From an uncultured Duncaniella sp. (GTDB taxonomy: Bacteria; Bacteroidota; Bacteroidia; Bacteroidales; Muribaculaceae), in NCBI GenBank assembly GCA_910586305.1, contig CAJUGS010000005.1, positions 1 through 64,000 on the forward strand: a stretch of 64,000 bases of DNA, read 5' to 3'. Each line of letters begins with the position of its first letter. Within the stretch, counting starts at the first letter, position 1. Positions 31,624 through 40,957 of this stretch are shown piece by piece. Made by a program: the position numbers and the translations under genes. The notes under the pieces are model-generated. The model had not been told where the DNA came from, made no database searches, and saw only the letters and a list, made by a program, of their open reading frames with translations.

Positions 31624-33888
31624 TTAGTCGCGGTGTTCGCGGGGCGGACGGTTTTCACGGCGGGGACGATCGCCTTCGCGACGCGGGCCACGGTCACGGC
31701 CGCCTTCGCGACGCAGACGGTCGCCACGGTCGCCACGGTCGGCACGGGGTGCGCGTTCGCGCTCTACGTAGCCTTCCGGTTTGGGCTGGAGGGCACGCAT
31801 GGATAGACGGTATTTACCGGTCTTCTTGTCGATTTCGATGAGCTTGACCTCTACCTCGTCACCTTCCTTGAGACCTGAAGCTTCCATGTTTTCGAGGCGG
31901 TCCCAAGATATTTCAGATATGTGGAGGAGGCCGTCACGGTTGGGCATAAATTCTACGAATGCGCCAAACTCAAGGATTGAACGTACTTTGCCAGAGTATA
32001 CTTTGCCCTCTTCGGGAAGTTCGACGATGGCGTTGATGAGCTCGAGAGCCTTGTCGATAGAGGCCTTGTTGGAAGCTGCCACTTCGATGTAGCCGCCATC
32101 TTCGATTTCGTCGATGCTGACTGTTGCGCCACTGGCTTCCTGGATGCCCTGTATCACCTTTCCGCCCGGGCCAATCACAGCTCCGATAAGCTCCTTGGGT
32201 ATGAGCATGGTGACGATGCGGGGCACGTGGGGCTTGTAGTCCTCGCGGGCTGCGGGGATGGTTTCCTGGATTTTGTCGAGGATGTGCAGACGTCCTTCAC
32301 GAGCTTGGAGAAGAGCCTTCTCGAGTATCTCATAGCTGAGTCCGTCCACCTTGATGTCCATCTGTGTGGCGGTGATACCGTCGCGTGTTCCGGTCACCTT
32401 GAAGTCCATGTCGCCGAGATGGTCCTCGTCGCCGAGAATGTCTGAGAGGATGGCGTACTTGCCGGATGCGGAGTCGGAGATGAGTCCCATGGCGATACCG
32501 CTGACGGGACGCTTCATCTTCACGCCGGCATCGAGGAGCGAGAGGGTTCCGGCACATACGGTGGCCATTGAAGAGGAACCGTTGCTCTCAAGGATGTCGC
32601 TGACAATACGGCATACGTAGGGGAAGTCGTCGGGAAGCATTCTCTTAAGTGCGCGGTGGGCAAGATTGCCGTGGCCCACTTCGCGACGTCCTACTCCGCG
32701 GGGAGCACGGGCCTCGCCGGTGGAGAAGGGGGGGAAGTTGTAGTGGAGAAGGAAGCGCTCGCGGCCCTGGTTGAGCACGTCGTCGAGTATCTTCTCGTCG
32801 AGCTTGGTGCCGAGGGTCACTGTGGCAAGGCTCTGGGTCTCGCCGCGGGTGAACACTGCCGATCCGTGGGGGCCCGGGAGGTAGTCTACCTCACACCAGA
32901 TGGGGCGTATCTGAGTTGTCTGACGACCGTCGAGACGCACGCCTTCGTCGAGAACGCAGCGGCGCATGGCCTCTTTCTCTACGTCGTGGTAGTAACGTTT
33001 TACGAGGGGAGTTTTCTCGTCACGCTCCTCTTCGGGAAGTGATTCGATATATTCCTTGCATATGGCGTCGAAGCTCTCCTGGCGCCAGTGCTTGTCGGCG
33101 CTTCCGGCCTTGGCTATGGCGTAGGCTTTGTCGTAGCACTTTTCACGCACATCCTTGCGGAGGTCTTCGTCGTTTACTTCGTGGCAGTATTCGCGCTTCA
33201 CGGTTGCACCGGCAGCTTCGGCAAGCTCCATCTGGGCCTTGCACTGCACTTTGATGGCATCGTGTGCTGCGCGGAGGGCGGCCAGAAGGTCGGCCTCGCT
33301 CACTTCGTCCATCTCGCCTTCCACCATCATGATGTTGTCGTAGGTAGCGCCTACCATCAGTTCCATATCGGCTTTTTCAAGCTGCTCGTAGGTGGGGTTG
33401 ATGACAAATTCGCCGTTGACGCGGGCCACACGCACTTCGGAAATGGGACCGTTGAAGGGGATGTCGCTCACAGCCATTGCGGCGGAGGCGGCAAGTCCGG
33501 CAAGAGCGTCGGGCATATCAACGCCGTCGGCTGAATACATTGTTACCTGGACTATAGTGTCGGCATGATAATTGTCGGGGAAAAGGGGGCGGAGTGCGCG
33601 GTCTACCAGACGGGAGGTGAGAATTTCATAGTCGCTTGCACGACCTTCGCGCTTGAGGAAGCCGCCCGGGAAACGTCCGTTGGACGAGAATTTTTCTTTG
33701 TACTCTACAGTGAGGGGCATGAAATCAACACCCTCTCCGGCCTCCTTGGCCGAGCATACTGTAGCAAGAAGCATGGTGTTGCCCATGCGTAGTTCTACCG
33801 CTCCATCGGCTTGCTTTGCGAGTTTGCCGGTCTCAAGGGTAATCTGGCGACCGTCAGGCAGCTCGATGGTTTTTTTGATTGGATTCAT
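31624..33888 (-). CDS. pnp: Polyribonucleotide nucleotidyltransferase (PNPase)
   Basis: A 754-residue phosphorolytic 3'-5' exoribonuclease. Two RNase PH domains (about 5-225 and 320-550), a KH domain (about 555-615; IPKELIGAVIGPGGKVIQ) and an S1 domain (about 625-695; GKVRSILEFGAFVEFMP) are all present. The catalytic core FSTGEARAPRGVGRREVGHG is intact. After about residue 705 there is a 45-residue tail rich in Arg, Gly, Asp and Pro (RGDRGDR, RRENRPPREHRD) encoded by repetitive DNA, which may add RNA affinity; E. coli PNPase lacks it. It stands alone between a terminator and the prfB region. Confidence 0.96.
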   Translation of the reverse strand: MNPIKKTIELPDGRQITLETGKLAKQADGAVELRMGNTMLLATVCSAKEAGEGVDFMPLTVEYKEKFSSNGRFPGGFLKREGRASDYEILTSRLVDRALRPLFPDNYHADTIVQVTMYSADGVDMPDALAGLAASAAMAVSDIPFNGPISEVRVARVNGEFVINPTYEQLEKADMELMVGATYDNIMMVEGEMDEVSEADLLAALRAAHDAIKVQCKAQMELAEAAGATVKREYCHEVNDEDLRKDVREKCYDKAYAIAKAGSADKHWRQESFDAICKEYIESLPEEERDEKTPLVKRYYHDVEKEAMRRCVLDEGVRLDGRQTTQIRPIWCEVDYLPGPHGSAVFTRGETQSLATVTLGTKLDEKILDDVLNQGRERFLLHYNFPPFSTGEARAPRGVGRREVGHGNLAHRALKRMLPDDFPYVCRIVSDILESNGSSSMATVCAGTLSLLDAGVKMKRPVSGIAMGLISDSASGKYAILSDILGDEDHLGDMDFKVTGTRDGITATQMDIKVDGLSYEILEKALLQAREGRLHILDKIQETIPAAREDYKPHVPRIVTMLIPKELIGAVIGPGGKVIQGIQEASGATVSIDEIEDGGYIEVAASNKASIDKALELINAIVELPEEGKVYSGKVRSILEFGAFVEFMPNRDGLLHISEISWDRLENMEASGLKEGDEVEVKLIEIDKKTGKYRLSMRALQPKPEGYVERERAPRADRGDRGDRLRREGGRDRGPRREGDRPRRENRPPREHRD

Positions 33889-33983
33889 AAAATACTCTGG
33901 TTCAGCTTTTTAATTTCGTCGTTTTTGCAGCTTAAGAAATGTGTTATGGACGTGCAGTAGGATCACGACTACACATTTGTGAG

Positions 33984-33991
33984 CAAAGATA
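33984..33991 (-). promoter_or_regulatory. Candidate -7 box for pnp
   Basis: TATCTTTG on the minus strand fits TAnnTTTG and gives a leader of about 90 bases to the pnp ATG. No -33 TTG is at the right spacing. Confidence 0.4.
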
Positions 33992-34086
33992 CAATTTTTT
34001 TTTTGAAAATCATTGTCTTTTAGCAACCTTTTGCTTTTAATACATCTAATTAGCGTATAATCAACGATGATTGTGCCTTAAAATGC

Positions 34087-34155
34087 GACATTATGCTATG
34101 TACAGACCCCGTCGGTACACTCGGTGCCAACGGGGTCTGTACATAGCATAATGTC
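34087..34155 (-). terminator. 26-bp perfect hairpin downstream of prfB
   Basis: Arms at 34087-34112 and 34130-34155 pair over 26 bases without any mismatch, and 5 more pairs can form inside the 17-base loop after one mismatch. It begins 9 bases after the prfB stop and is followed on the minus strand by GCATTTTAA, so a terminator role is plausible. The stem is far longer than needed for one. Confidence 0.75.
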
Positions 34156-34164
34156 TTAATCAGC

Positions 34165-35281
34165 CTATTCTTCGTTGCCTGCAAATTCCATGAGGTAGGC
34201 TTTGATGAACGGATCGAGATCGCCGTCCATTACACCACCCACATCTGAGGTCTGATGGCCTGTACGGTGGTCTTTTACGCGGCGGTCGTCAAATACGTAT
34301 GAGCGTATCTGTGAACCCCACTCGATTTTCATCTTTCCGGCCTCGATCTTTGCCTGTTCCTGCAGACGGTGTTGCAGCTCCTTGTCATATAGGATGGAGC
34401 GGAGTTGCCTCATGGCATTCTCCTTGTTCTTTGGCTGGTCGCGGGTCTCGGTGTTCTCGATGAGGATTTCTTCCTGTTCACCGGTGTAAGGGTCGGTGAA
34501 CTGGTAGCGGAGACGCACACCTGATTCCACCTTGTTGACGTTCTGTCCGCCGGCACCTCCCGAGCGGAAGGTGTCCCATGACAGAAGTGCCGGATCTACT
34601 TTTACTTCGATAGTGTCGTCGACGAGAGGAGTGACGAATACCGATGCAAACGAGGTCATGCGCTTGCCTTGGGCGTTGTAGGGTGAGACGCGCACAAGGC
34701 GGTGAACTCCGTTCTCGCTTTTGAGATAGCCGTAAGCAAAGTCACCCTCAACATTTATTGTGCATGATTTGATACCTGCCTCGTCGCCTTCGAGTATGTT
34801 GGCCACAGAAGTCTTGTAGCCGTGGTCCTCACACCAGCGGAGATACATTCTCATGAGCATCTGTGCCCAGTCCTGGCTCTCGGTACCTCCTGCTCCGGAG
34901 TTGATCTTCAGTACCACTCCGAGTTTGTCTTCCTCGCGGCGCAGCATATTGCGGAGCTCAAGTTTCTCGATTTTTGTGATACACTCGGCATAGAGGGCAT
35001 CGAGTTCGGCTTCTTCCACAAGTCCTTCTTTTATGAAGTCCCATGCGATGGAGAGTTCGTCGACTGCTTTCTCGACTTCCTCGTATCCGTTTATCCAGCC
35101 CTGGAGGTCCTTGATTTTTTTCATCTGCACCTGTGCTTCCTTTGGGTGTTCCCAGAAGTCGGGCACATGAGTGCGGAGTTCTTCTTCTTCTACTTGGATT
35201 TTCTTGTTGTCGACGTCAAAGATACCTCCTCAACGCGAGCTTGCGTTCAAAAGTCTCTTTTAGCTGTTCCTGTGTGATCAT
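34165..35281 (-). CDS. prfB: Peptide chain release factor 2 with programmed +1 frameshift
   Basis: RF2 recognises UGA and UAA stop codons and triggers peptide release. The gene is in two frames. The first part runs from the ATG at 35281 through 21 codons and ends in a TGA stop at 35218-35216. Just before it lies AGGAGG TAT CTT TGA C, the classic RF2 autoregulatory shift site, where low RF2 lets ribosomes slip +1 and read GAC onward to 34165, giving 371 residues. The GGQ catalytic loop is at 244-246 (SGGAGGQNVNK). The stop-recognition tripeptide reads SPY (199-201) instead of SPF. The intact gene is full length; taking a GTG at 35166 as the start would be wrong. It lies 37 bases after the tig terminator. 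Confidence 0.93.
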
Positions 35282-35318
35282 TTTTGTGGTCTTTTAGGGA
35301 AACGGTTAGAAAATAAAA

Positions 35319-35349
35319 TGGGACGCACTCTCAGTGGGGGTGCGTCCCA
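35319..35349 (-). terminator. Terminator between tig and prfB
   Basis: TGGGACGCAC (35319-35328) pairs perfectly with GTGCGTCCCA (35340-35349). On the minus strand it is followed by TTTTATTTTC, a good T-tract. It lies 22 bases after the tig stop. Confidence 0.85.
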
Positions 35350-35371
35350 AATTGGATGTATGAATACTACG

Positions 35372-36712
35372 TTAGATATTCTTTGCTATCTCTTTGAAGT
35401 TGTCGAGCGACACTGTCTGCTTGTCGAGTGTTACAGTGTTCTCGATAGCGTCGTAGAGCTTGGAGGTGAGCACGTTCTGGGCTATCTGGTTGCGAACCTC
35501 GGCCTTCTCGAGCTGCTCCTTGGCGTAGCGGGCAATGATTTCGTCATCGATGCCGGCCATGCCATACTGGGCAAACTGACGGGCGGTGAGCAGTTTGGCT
35601 GTCTCAAGGATTTCTTCGTCGGTCACCTTCACTTCGAGTGCTGCAAGAAGGTTGGCCTCGATGATTTCGTGCTTGATGCCTGCTTCCTGAGCCTTGAAGG
35701 CCTCTTCGGGGTTCTCAGCCTCGGCGAAGAAGAGCTTCTTCATGGTCTCGGCGGGGATGTTCATGTCGCCATATTTCTCCATCATAGCCTTGTCGAAGGT
35801 GTTGCGGAAAAGGATGTGGCTGTTCTGGGCAAGCTCGTTGGCGATGAGGTCCTTCACAGCTGCGCGATATTCCTCTTCGTTGTGAACCTTGTCTTCGCCG
35901 AATACGGTGGTGAAGTATTCCTCGTTTAGCTCGGCGGGGATGTTTACGATGATTTCAGAGATGTTCATCTCGAAGTCGCCCTTGATGTCGCCGGCGATTT
36001 CCTTGTCTACATGGAGCATGGAAGCGAGTTCGCCTACGTTGCCGTCGGTGGCTTTCCAGGGGTTGAACACCACCTTGTCGCCGGGTTTCTTTCCGTTAAA
36101 CTTGGCGGTCTCTTCCTTGTCCTTGAAGTAGAGGGGGAACACGATGCCGTCGGTCACCTGGATGGCGCCTTCGTTTGTGTTTACGCTTCCGTCCTCGTTG
36201 AGCTGCATGATAGAGCCTTTCACCACGCCGTCCTCGGTCATTTCCTCGCCGGGCTTCTGGGTGCCGAAACGCTTGCGCATATTCTTGTCCTGCTCGTTGA
36301 TCATCTCTTCGGTCACTTCGATCTCATAGTAGGGATAGTGGTCGTCAGAGCTGGGTTTGATGTCGAGCTGGGGCATCAGAGCTATGTCATATTTGAACTC
36401 CTGGTCGCCTTCCTCGATGACTTCCTTCACTTCTACGGGGAGGGGATGTCCCATGACGCGGAGGTCGTTCTCCTGGATATAGTCGATAACGGCGCGATAT
36501 ACAGTGTCGTTGATTACATCGCTGGTGACGTGCTTGCCGAAGCGGCGCTTCAGTTCGCCGAAGGGGACGTGGCCTTTGCGGAAGCCGGGAATCACGTGGG
36601 TGCGTCCGATTTCCTTGATTTTCTTGGTGGCTTCGTCCTTATAGTCGCTCTCGGTGATGGCTACGGTAAGACGAAGCTCAACGGGAGAGAGTTCTTCCTT
36701 GGTAATGTTCAT
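35372..36712 (-). CDS. tig: Trigger factor (ribosome-associated chaperone)
   Basis: A 446-residue chaperone that binds the ribosome exit tunnel. The N-terminal ribosome-binding domain (about 1-145) carries the signature VIPGFRKGHVPFGELKRRFG near residue 40-60 (consensus GFRxGxxP). A middle PPIase/FKBP-like segment (about 150-250) begins after EEMTEDGVVKGSIMQLNEDG and looks degenerate. The C-terminal helical arms run from about 260 to 440. Length and order are normal for Bacteroidetes, where the PPIase part is often divergent. It is followed by a strong terminator and has its own promoter at 36809-36840. Confidence 0.93.
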   Translation of the reverse strand: MNITKEELSPVELRLTVAITESDYKDEATKKIKEIGRTHVIPGFRKGHVPFGELKRRFGKHVTSDVINDTVYRAVIDYIQENDLRVMGHPLPVEVKEVIEEGDQEFKYDIALMPQLDIKPSSDDHYPYYEIEVTEEMINEQDKNMRKRFGTQKPGEEMTEDGVVKGSIMQLNEDGSVNTNEGAIQVTDGIVFPLYFKDKEETAKFNGKKPGDKVVFNPWKATDGNVGELASMLHVDKEIAGDIKGDFEMNISEIIVNIPAELNEEYFTTVFGEDKVHNEEEYRAAVKDLIANELAQNSHILFRNTFDKAMMEKYGDMNIPAETMKKLFFAEAENPEEAFKAQEAGIKHEIIEANLLAALEVKVTDEEILETAKLLTARQFAQYGMAGIDDEIIARYAKEQLEKAEVRNQIAQNVLTSKLYDAIENTVTLDKQTVSLDNFKEIAKNI

Positions 36713-36808
36713 TGTCTGAGTGAGTAATTATCTGATTTTGTTAATATTTACAACGTTTGTCTGTTGGGAATGTTGCACCGTGAGGACACAACACACCTAT
36801 TTAAAGCG

Positions 36809-36840
36809 CAAAATTAACAAAAAATGTGCAAATAGACAAA
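36809..36840 (-). promoter_or_regulatory. tig promoter (-33 TTTG, -7 TAATTTTG)
   Basis: Minus-strand TTTG (36840-36837), 20 bases, then TAATTTTG (36816-36809), matching the Bacteroidota promoter with good spacing. Transcription would start near 36802, about 90 bases before the tig ATG. It is just downstream of the GH13 stop. Confidence 0.6.
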
Positions 36841-36846
36841 TCCTAT

Positions 36847-39366
36847 TTATCTGGCTACGTGCTTCACTGTCACTGAGCCTTGGCGGAGGATGTATATGCC
36901 AGGGGTGAGTTTGGCGTCGGTCACTGTCGTGAATACTCCGAGCGAAACGCCCGAGAGGGTGAACACTTCGGCCGGAGCCTGAGGGTCGAAGGCTTCGTGA
37001 CGGCCGGTTGCGATGTCGGTGAGAGCGCTGCCGGGTTCTCCGCCATAGACGGCAAACGAACCGGCGGGAATTGTGATGCCATCGGCTGTCGGTGACGGGG
37101 TGCCGTCATATCCGTGGGCAAGGAGGGTGTACCGGCTGTCGGCAAGATTGACGGTGGCGCCTGTCAACGGATTGACAGGCATGGGCAGTGTGGCTGCGTC
37201 GCTCACCGACGGGTTGACAAGCAGGTAGAGCTCGGTCCGGTCGTTGGCAAGTGCTATGTAGCGTCCGGCCCAGTCCTTGAGTTCCACAGTAGTAGCCGCG
37301 CCCTCGGCAAATAGTGATGAGTAGCGCGAGCGTATGTCGCATAGAGCCGCATAGGTGTCGTGAAGACCCTTGCGGTCAGCATCCTTGAGGAGGTTCCAGT
37401 TCACTTTCTTGGGGCGGGTGTCATTGCCCGACTCGTTTTTTGTTGTCTCTCCGTTGCCAAGTTCTTCAAACTGCCATATCATGTGGGCACCCGGTGTGAG
37501 AAGCATCTGGGCGGCAAGAGAGCCGAGACGTTTCATGATCACCTTGGTCTTTCCCTTCACGCCGTCGGCTCCGTATTTGTTGGCTTTGAAAGCCACACGC
37601 TCTTCATCGTGGCTCTCGGCATAGCTTACGGTCGATCCCCATATGCGCGAGTCGAGGGGTGCATAGAAACGGTTGAGGTCGGCGTTGGAGGGATAGCCCA
37701 TGACATATTCACACGCCTGGTAGTTTATGTTGGCCCAGTTGGTCTCGCCATCTTTGGCCATTTCGTTTTCTTCCTCGGCACCTGCGAGATTTTCGTTGAT
37801 GAAATATACGTCGGGGTTTATTTCGACCATTTTGTCGCGGAGCGATTTCATACGTGCCACGCGTGTAGCATTGAAGCGGTTGGTATTTGCTTCCGATGGG
37901 TTGCCCCACGTGTTGGTGGCTGCGTCGTAGGGTGTGTCATAGCTTGAGTTGTCACCGAGGCCTTTCACAAGGTCAAATCGGAATCCGTCGGCCTTGTATT
38001 CGGTCATCCAGTAGGCAAGGGCGTCATGCCACTGCTGCTGCACCATTTCGCAGTCCTGGTTCCAGTCGTTGAGCACACTGTAGGAGTGTGGGGCGGAGCT
38101 GTTGTAGAAAGGGGTGTTGTTGCGGGTGTACATACCGTACCATGGATGTAGTCCGTCCGACTGGTTGAGTACGATATCGAGAATCACGGCCATACCGCGT
38201 TCGTGGGCACTGTCGATTAGAGCGCGGTAGTCATCTGGTGTGCCGTAGGCTTTGTCGGGGGCCATATAAAAGTTCGGATTGTAACCCCACGAGTTATTGC
38301 CGTTGAATTCCATGATGGGTAACAGCTCGATGGCGTTTACACCGAGCTCTTTGAGATAGTCGAGCTTCTCGATGGCGCCTTTCACGGTGCCGTTGCCGAG
38401 TGCGCGTCCTTCCGAACCGGTGAAATCGCGGAGCAGCAGCTCATATATGATGAGATCGCTTTGAGCCACTCCCTTGAAATCGGTCACTTTCCAGTCATAC
38501 TTGTCGCGGTCGGAGTTGTAGACAGCTACGGCAATGTCGCTCACGACTTCCGAGGGATAGGCCGGAAGATTCGGGAAGACTTCGGGAGAGATGTATTGGT
38601 CGTTCCACGGGTCGAGTACAAGGCGGGCATACGGATCGCCTGTCTGTGTGGCTCCGTCCACGATGTAATAGTAGGGATAGTCTTTTCCTTTCTCGAGTCC
38701 GCTCACTGTGGTCCAGAAGTATCGGAATCCATTGTAGTCCTGATAGTTCATGGCGTCGGCTGCCGATGATGGTGTGTAGTCGTTCCATGCTCCTGCTATG
38801 GCCACGTTGCTTTTGGCAGGTGCGCCGAGACAGAATGTGACAGTTCCGTCGGGGTTTTCCACGGCTCCCATGCGGGGAGTCCCACCCGGATATTCAACGG
38901 ACTTTGATTCGGGAAATCCGGCAGGAAATACGTTGACTATCACGTTGCCTCCGGTAGCTGTCTTGGCAGAGATGTTGCCTTTTTCGTCACGGAAAACGAA
39001 TGCGAGGGCTTTGATCTGCTCAGAAGCATCGGTCACGCCATAGAATTCGCGAATGTTGTCGATGTGCAGAGTCCAGGTGTTGTTGCCGTCTTCGGTCATC
39101 TTGTATTTTGCCTGGTTGTCTCCCCAGGTGGGAGAGTATTTCCAGTCTGAGCAGTCCTTGCTCGACGATGTGATGAGGCCTGTGTGGGCAAATACATCTC
39201 CTGTGCGGTCAAATAGGGCCCGGTTGCCGCCGTCGGCGTGGAATGTGATTGTCACGGCGTTGTCTGATGTCGTGAGGATAGCCGGCTGGGTGGTGACGGT
39301 CTGTGCGTTCACCGTGGATGTGGTCGCGAGGGCCACGCTCCAGAGTAGGGCGCGCGAAATTTTCAT
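36847..39366 (-). CDS. Secreted GH13 alpha-amylase/pullulanase-type enzyme
   Basis: An 839-residue exported glycoside hydrolase that probably acts on starch or glycogen-like alpha-glucans. Signal peptide about 1-21. Two N-terminal beta-sandwich modules (about 25-150 and 160-285; the second with AIAGAWNDYTPSS resembles a CBM48/E-set) precede the TIM barrel (about 300-690). The GH13 conserved regions are LDIVLNQSD, DGFRFDLVKG (Asp465 nucleophile), YFINENL (Glu525 acid/base) and ESHDEER (Asp586). The C-terminal domain ends with VFTLSGVSLGVFTT...LTPGIYILRQGSVTVKHVAR, resembling a Por/T9SS-type sorting tail. It stands alone, without SusC/D or regulator nearby. Confidence 0.9.
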   Translation of the reverse strand: MKISRALLWSVALATTSTVNAQTVTTQPAILTTSDNAVTITFHADGGNRALFDRTGDVFAHTGLITSSSKDCSDWKYSPTWGDNQAKYKMTEDGNNTWTLHIDNIREFYGVTDASEQIKALAFVFRDEKGNISAKTATGGNVIVNVFPAGFPESKSVEYPGGTPRMGAVENPDGTVTFCLGAPAKSNVAIAGAWNDYTPSSAADAMNYQDYNGFRYFWTTVSGLEKGKDYPYYYIVDGATQTGDPYARLVLDPWNDQYISPEVFPNLPAYPSEVVSDIAVAVYNSDRDKYDWKVTDFKGVAQSDLIIYELLLRDFTGSEGRALGNGTVKGAIEKLDYLKELGVNAIELLPIMEFNGNNSWGYNPNFYMAPDKAYGTPDDYRALIDSAHERGMAVILDIVLNQSDGLHPWYGMYTRNNTPFYNSSAPHSYSVLNDWNQDCEMVQQQWHDALAYWMTEYKADGFRFDLVKGLGDNSSYDTPYDAATNTWGNPSEANTNRFNATRVARMKSLRDKMVEINPDVYFINENLAGAEEENEMAKDGETNWANINYQACEYVMGYPSNADLNRFYAPLDSRIWGSTVSYAESHDEERVAFKANKYGADGVKGKTKVIMKRLGSLAAQMLLTPGAHMIWQFEELGNGETTKNESGNDTRPKKVNWNLLKDADRKGLHDTYAALCDIRSRYSSLFAEGAATTVELKDWAGRYIALANDRTELYLLVNPSVSDAATLPMPVNPLTGATVNLADSRYTLLAHGYDGTPSPTADGITIPAGSFAVYGGEPGSALTDIATGRHEAFDPQAPAEVFTLSGVSLGVFTTVTDAKLTPGIYILRQGSVTVKHVAR

Positions 39367-39475
39367 GTTGTTCGATTTGGTAAAAAGAAAGTATGATATA
39401 AAGAAGTATGATATAGCGGAAAGTGTGGAGAGAGAGTGGGGGGGGAGAAGAGAGAGGGAGGATTCAGGTGTGAGG

Positions 39476-40936
39476 TCAGAGCCTCATAGGGTCGAAATCA
39501 TCGGCAGGGATGTTGATGTCCGAACGTAGCGCAAGAAGGATGTTCTGTAGGATTGACCTATAGCCTGTGGCCTGGCAGACAAATGTGACAGGCGATACTG
39601 TGCCTTTCGAGAGGTCATATCCACGTGTGTAGCGGGTGAAACTGTCAAGAAGTTCGCCTGCATGGTTGAGGGCTTCTTCTCGGCGGTCGAGTCTCACGAG
39701 GCTCATGATGTAGGGTATTACCACTGACGGGTGGTGGATCCACACGTCGGTGCGGGCAAGCACTTTGGTCATAAACAGATTGATGGTGTCTTCGTAACGT
39801 CCGGCAAGATAGCAGGCCTCGATGACACGACTCGTTATCTCGGGTGACGAGTCGTGTTCAGCCGCTATGAGAAGTATTGAGGCGGCAATCTCGTAGTTGC
39901 CCATTTTGATATGCTCGGCCGCCCACGATGCAAATGTCTCCTCGCCGGGTTCGAGATCGGAATAGTAGTGCCGGGCATACTTTTCTCCGGTGGCGATGTC
40001 GATGGATATGAGGCAGTCGAGAATGTTGCGGCTGAAGCTGTGGCTTGCTATGTAACGCGAGATTTCGACAACCGCTCCCTTGTCGTCGTTGAGGGTGCAG
40101 AGAGCATAGGCAAGGTATATGATGTCTTGTTCTCCTGCTTCAGGACGGCCGACGAGCTCGCGGAATGTGGAGATGACGTAGTCCGTGGAGCGATTGAGGC
40201 GGAATAGCGAGGACGCTTTGACACGGAGTCCCTCGGTAGAGTCGGGATCGATGGCAAGGGCGAAGTCGGCCGATGACAAGGCACTCTCATACTCTTCGGC
40301 ATTGTGTTGCACGGTGGCGAGACGAAGCCAGAAATCAAGCGTGAACGGCTCCATCATGGTGAGTTCCTCGAATAGGCGCGATGCTGTGGGGTAGTCCATC
40401 GCTTCCTCGGCGCGGTCGGCATATTCATAGATGAATGTCTGTGGATAGGGAGTTTTCACCTCCACCTTCCGGCGGTTTGACTCCACCCAGTCGAGCATAC
40501 CGAGCTCGGCGCAGAGATCTACAAGCTGTATCACATCTTCGTCGCCAAACTCCGTTGCGGCCTCGACTATTTCGTCGAGGCGCGCACGGGTTTCGGGCGT
40601 GTCTGATGCGCCCTCGGCACGCAGCGCGAGGAGCTTGTTGAGCACACCTCCGTTGCTGACGCGGCTGTTGACTTCAGCGGCGGCCTCCATCTCGCCAAAT
40701 GACGAGTAGAACCATGCCCTTCGTGTGGCGAGGGCCTGGCTGTCGGGGTAGTGGCGGGCACCGTAAAGGAGCACTTCCATCTTGACGATGTAATTGTCGA
40801 GATCGGAGGCATAGTCGAAGATTTCGATGAGGTCGTTCTCGTCGAAAAAAGCTTCGGTGTTGCCTGCTTTGACTATCTCGGACTCAAACTCGTCGAAGAG
40901 GCTCTGACGGGCGTCGTCGGGGGTGTTGTCGTTCAT
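39476..40936 (-). CDS. Cytoplasmic TPR-repeat protein
   Basis: A 486-residue soluble protein with no signal peptide. It contains several tetratricopeptide-like helix pairs: for example around residues 80-110 (SFGEMEAAAEVNSRVSN), 180-250 (AEEAMDYPTASRLFEELTMMEP, NAEEYESALSSADFALAIDPD) and 380-450 (LAGRYEDTINLFMTKV, LVRLDRREEALNHAGELL). The N-terminus is acidic. TPR proteins scaffold protein complexes, but no partner can be named. It is 21 bases upstream of glnS in the reverse sense (it follows glnS in transcription) and may be cotranscribed with alaS-glnS. Confidence 0.8.
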   Translation of the reverse strand: MNDNTPDDARQSLFDEFESEIVKAGNTEAFFDENDLIEIFDYASDLDNYIVKMEVLLYGARHYPDSQALATRRAWFYSSFGEMEAAAEVNSRVSNGGVLNKLLALRAEGASDTPETRARLDEIVEAATEFGDEDVIQLVDLCAELGMLDWVESNRRKVEVKTPYPQTFIYEYADRAEEAMDYPTASRLFEELTMMEPFTLDFWLRLATVQHNAEEYESALSSADFALAIDPDSTEGLRVKASSLFRLNRSTDYVISTFRELVGRPEAGEQDIIYLAYALCTLNDDKGAVVEISRYIASHSFSRNILDCLISIDIATGEKYARHYYSDLEPGEETFASWAAEHIKMGNYEIAASILLIAAEHDSSPEITSRVIEACYLAGRYEDTINLFMTKVLARTDVWIHHPSVVIPYIMSLVRLDRREEALNHAGELLDSFTRYTRGYDLSKGTVSPVTFVCQATGYRSILQNILLALRSDINIPADDFDPMRL

Positions 40937-40957
40937 TGATGCTGTTTGATGTTGTGT

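Noticed and set aside
31624..31780. Tandem DNA repeats as a mobile or CRISPR element
   Set aside because: They are in frame within the pnp coding tail and encode Arg/Gly/Asp-rich sequence.
34165..35166. prfB as a short gene starting at GTG 35166
   Set aside because: The conserved frameshift site and the first 21 codons lie just upstream, so the true start is ATG 35281.
39421..39470. Purine-rich G-run segment as a possible G-quadruplex or CRISPR-like repeat
   Set aside because: Runs are irregular, mostly GA repeats with one GGGGGGG tract, and no spacer structure exists.
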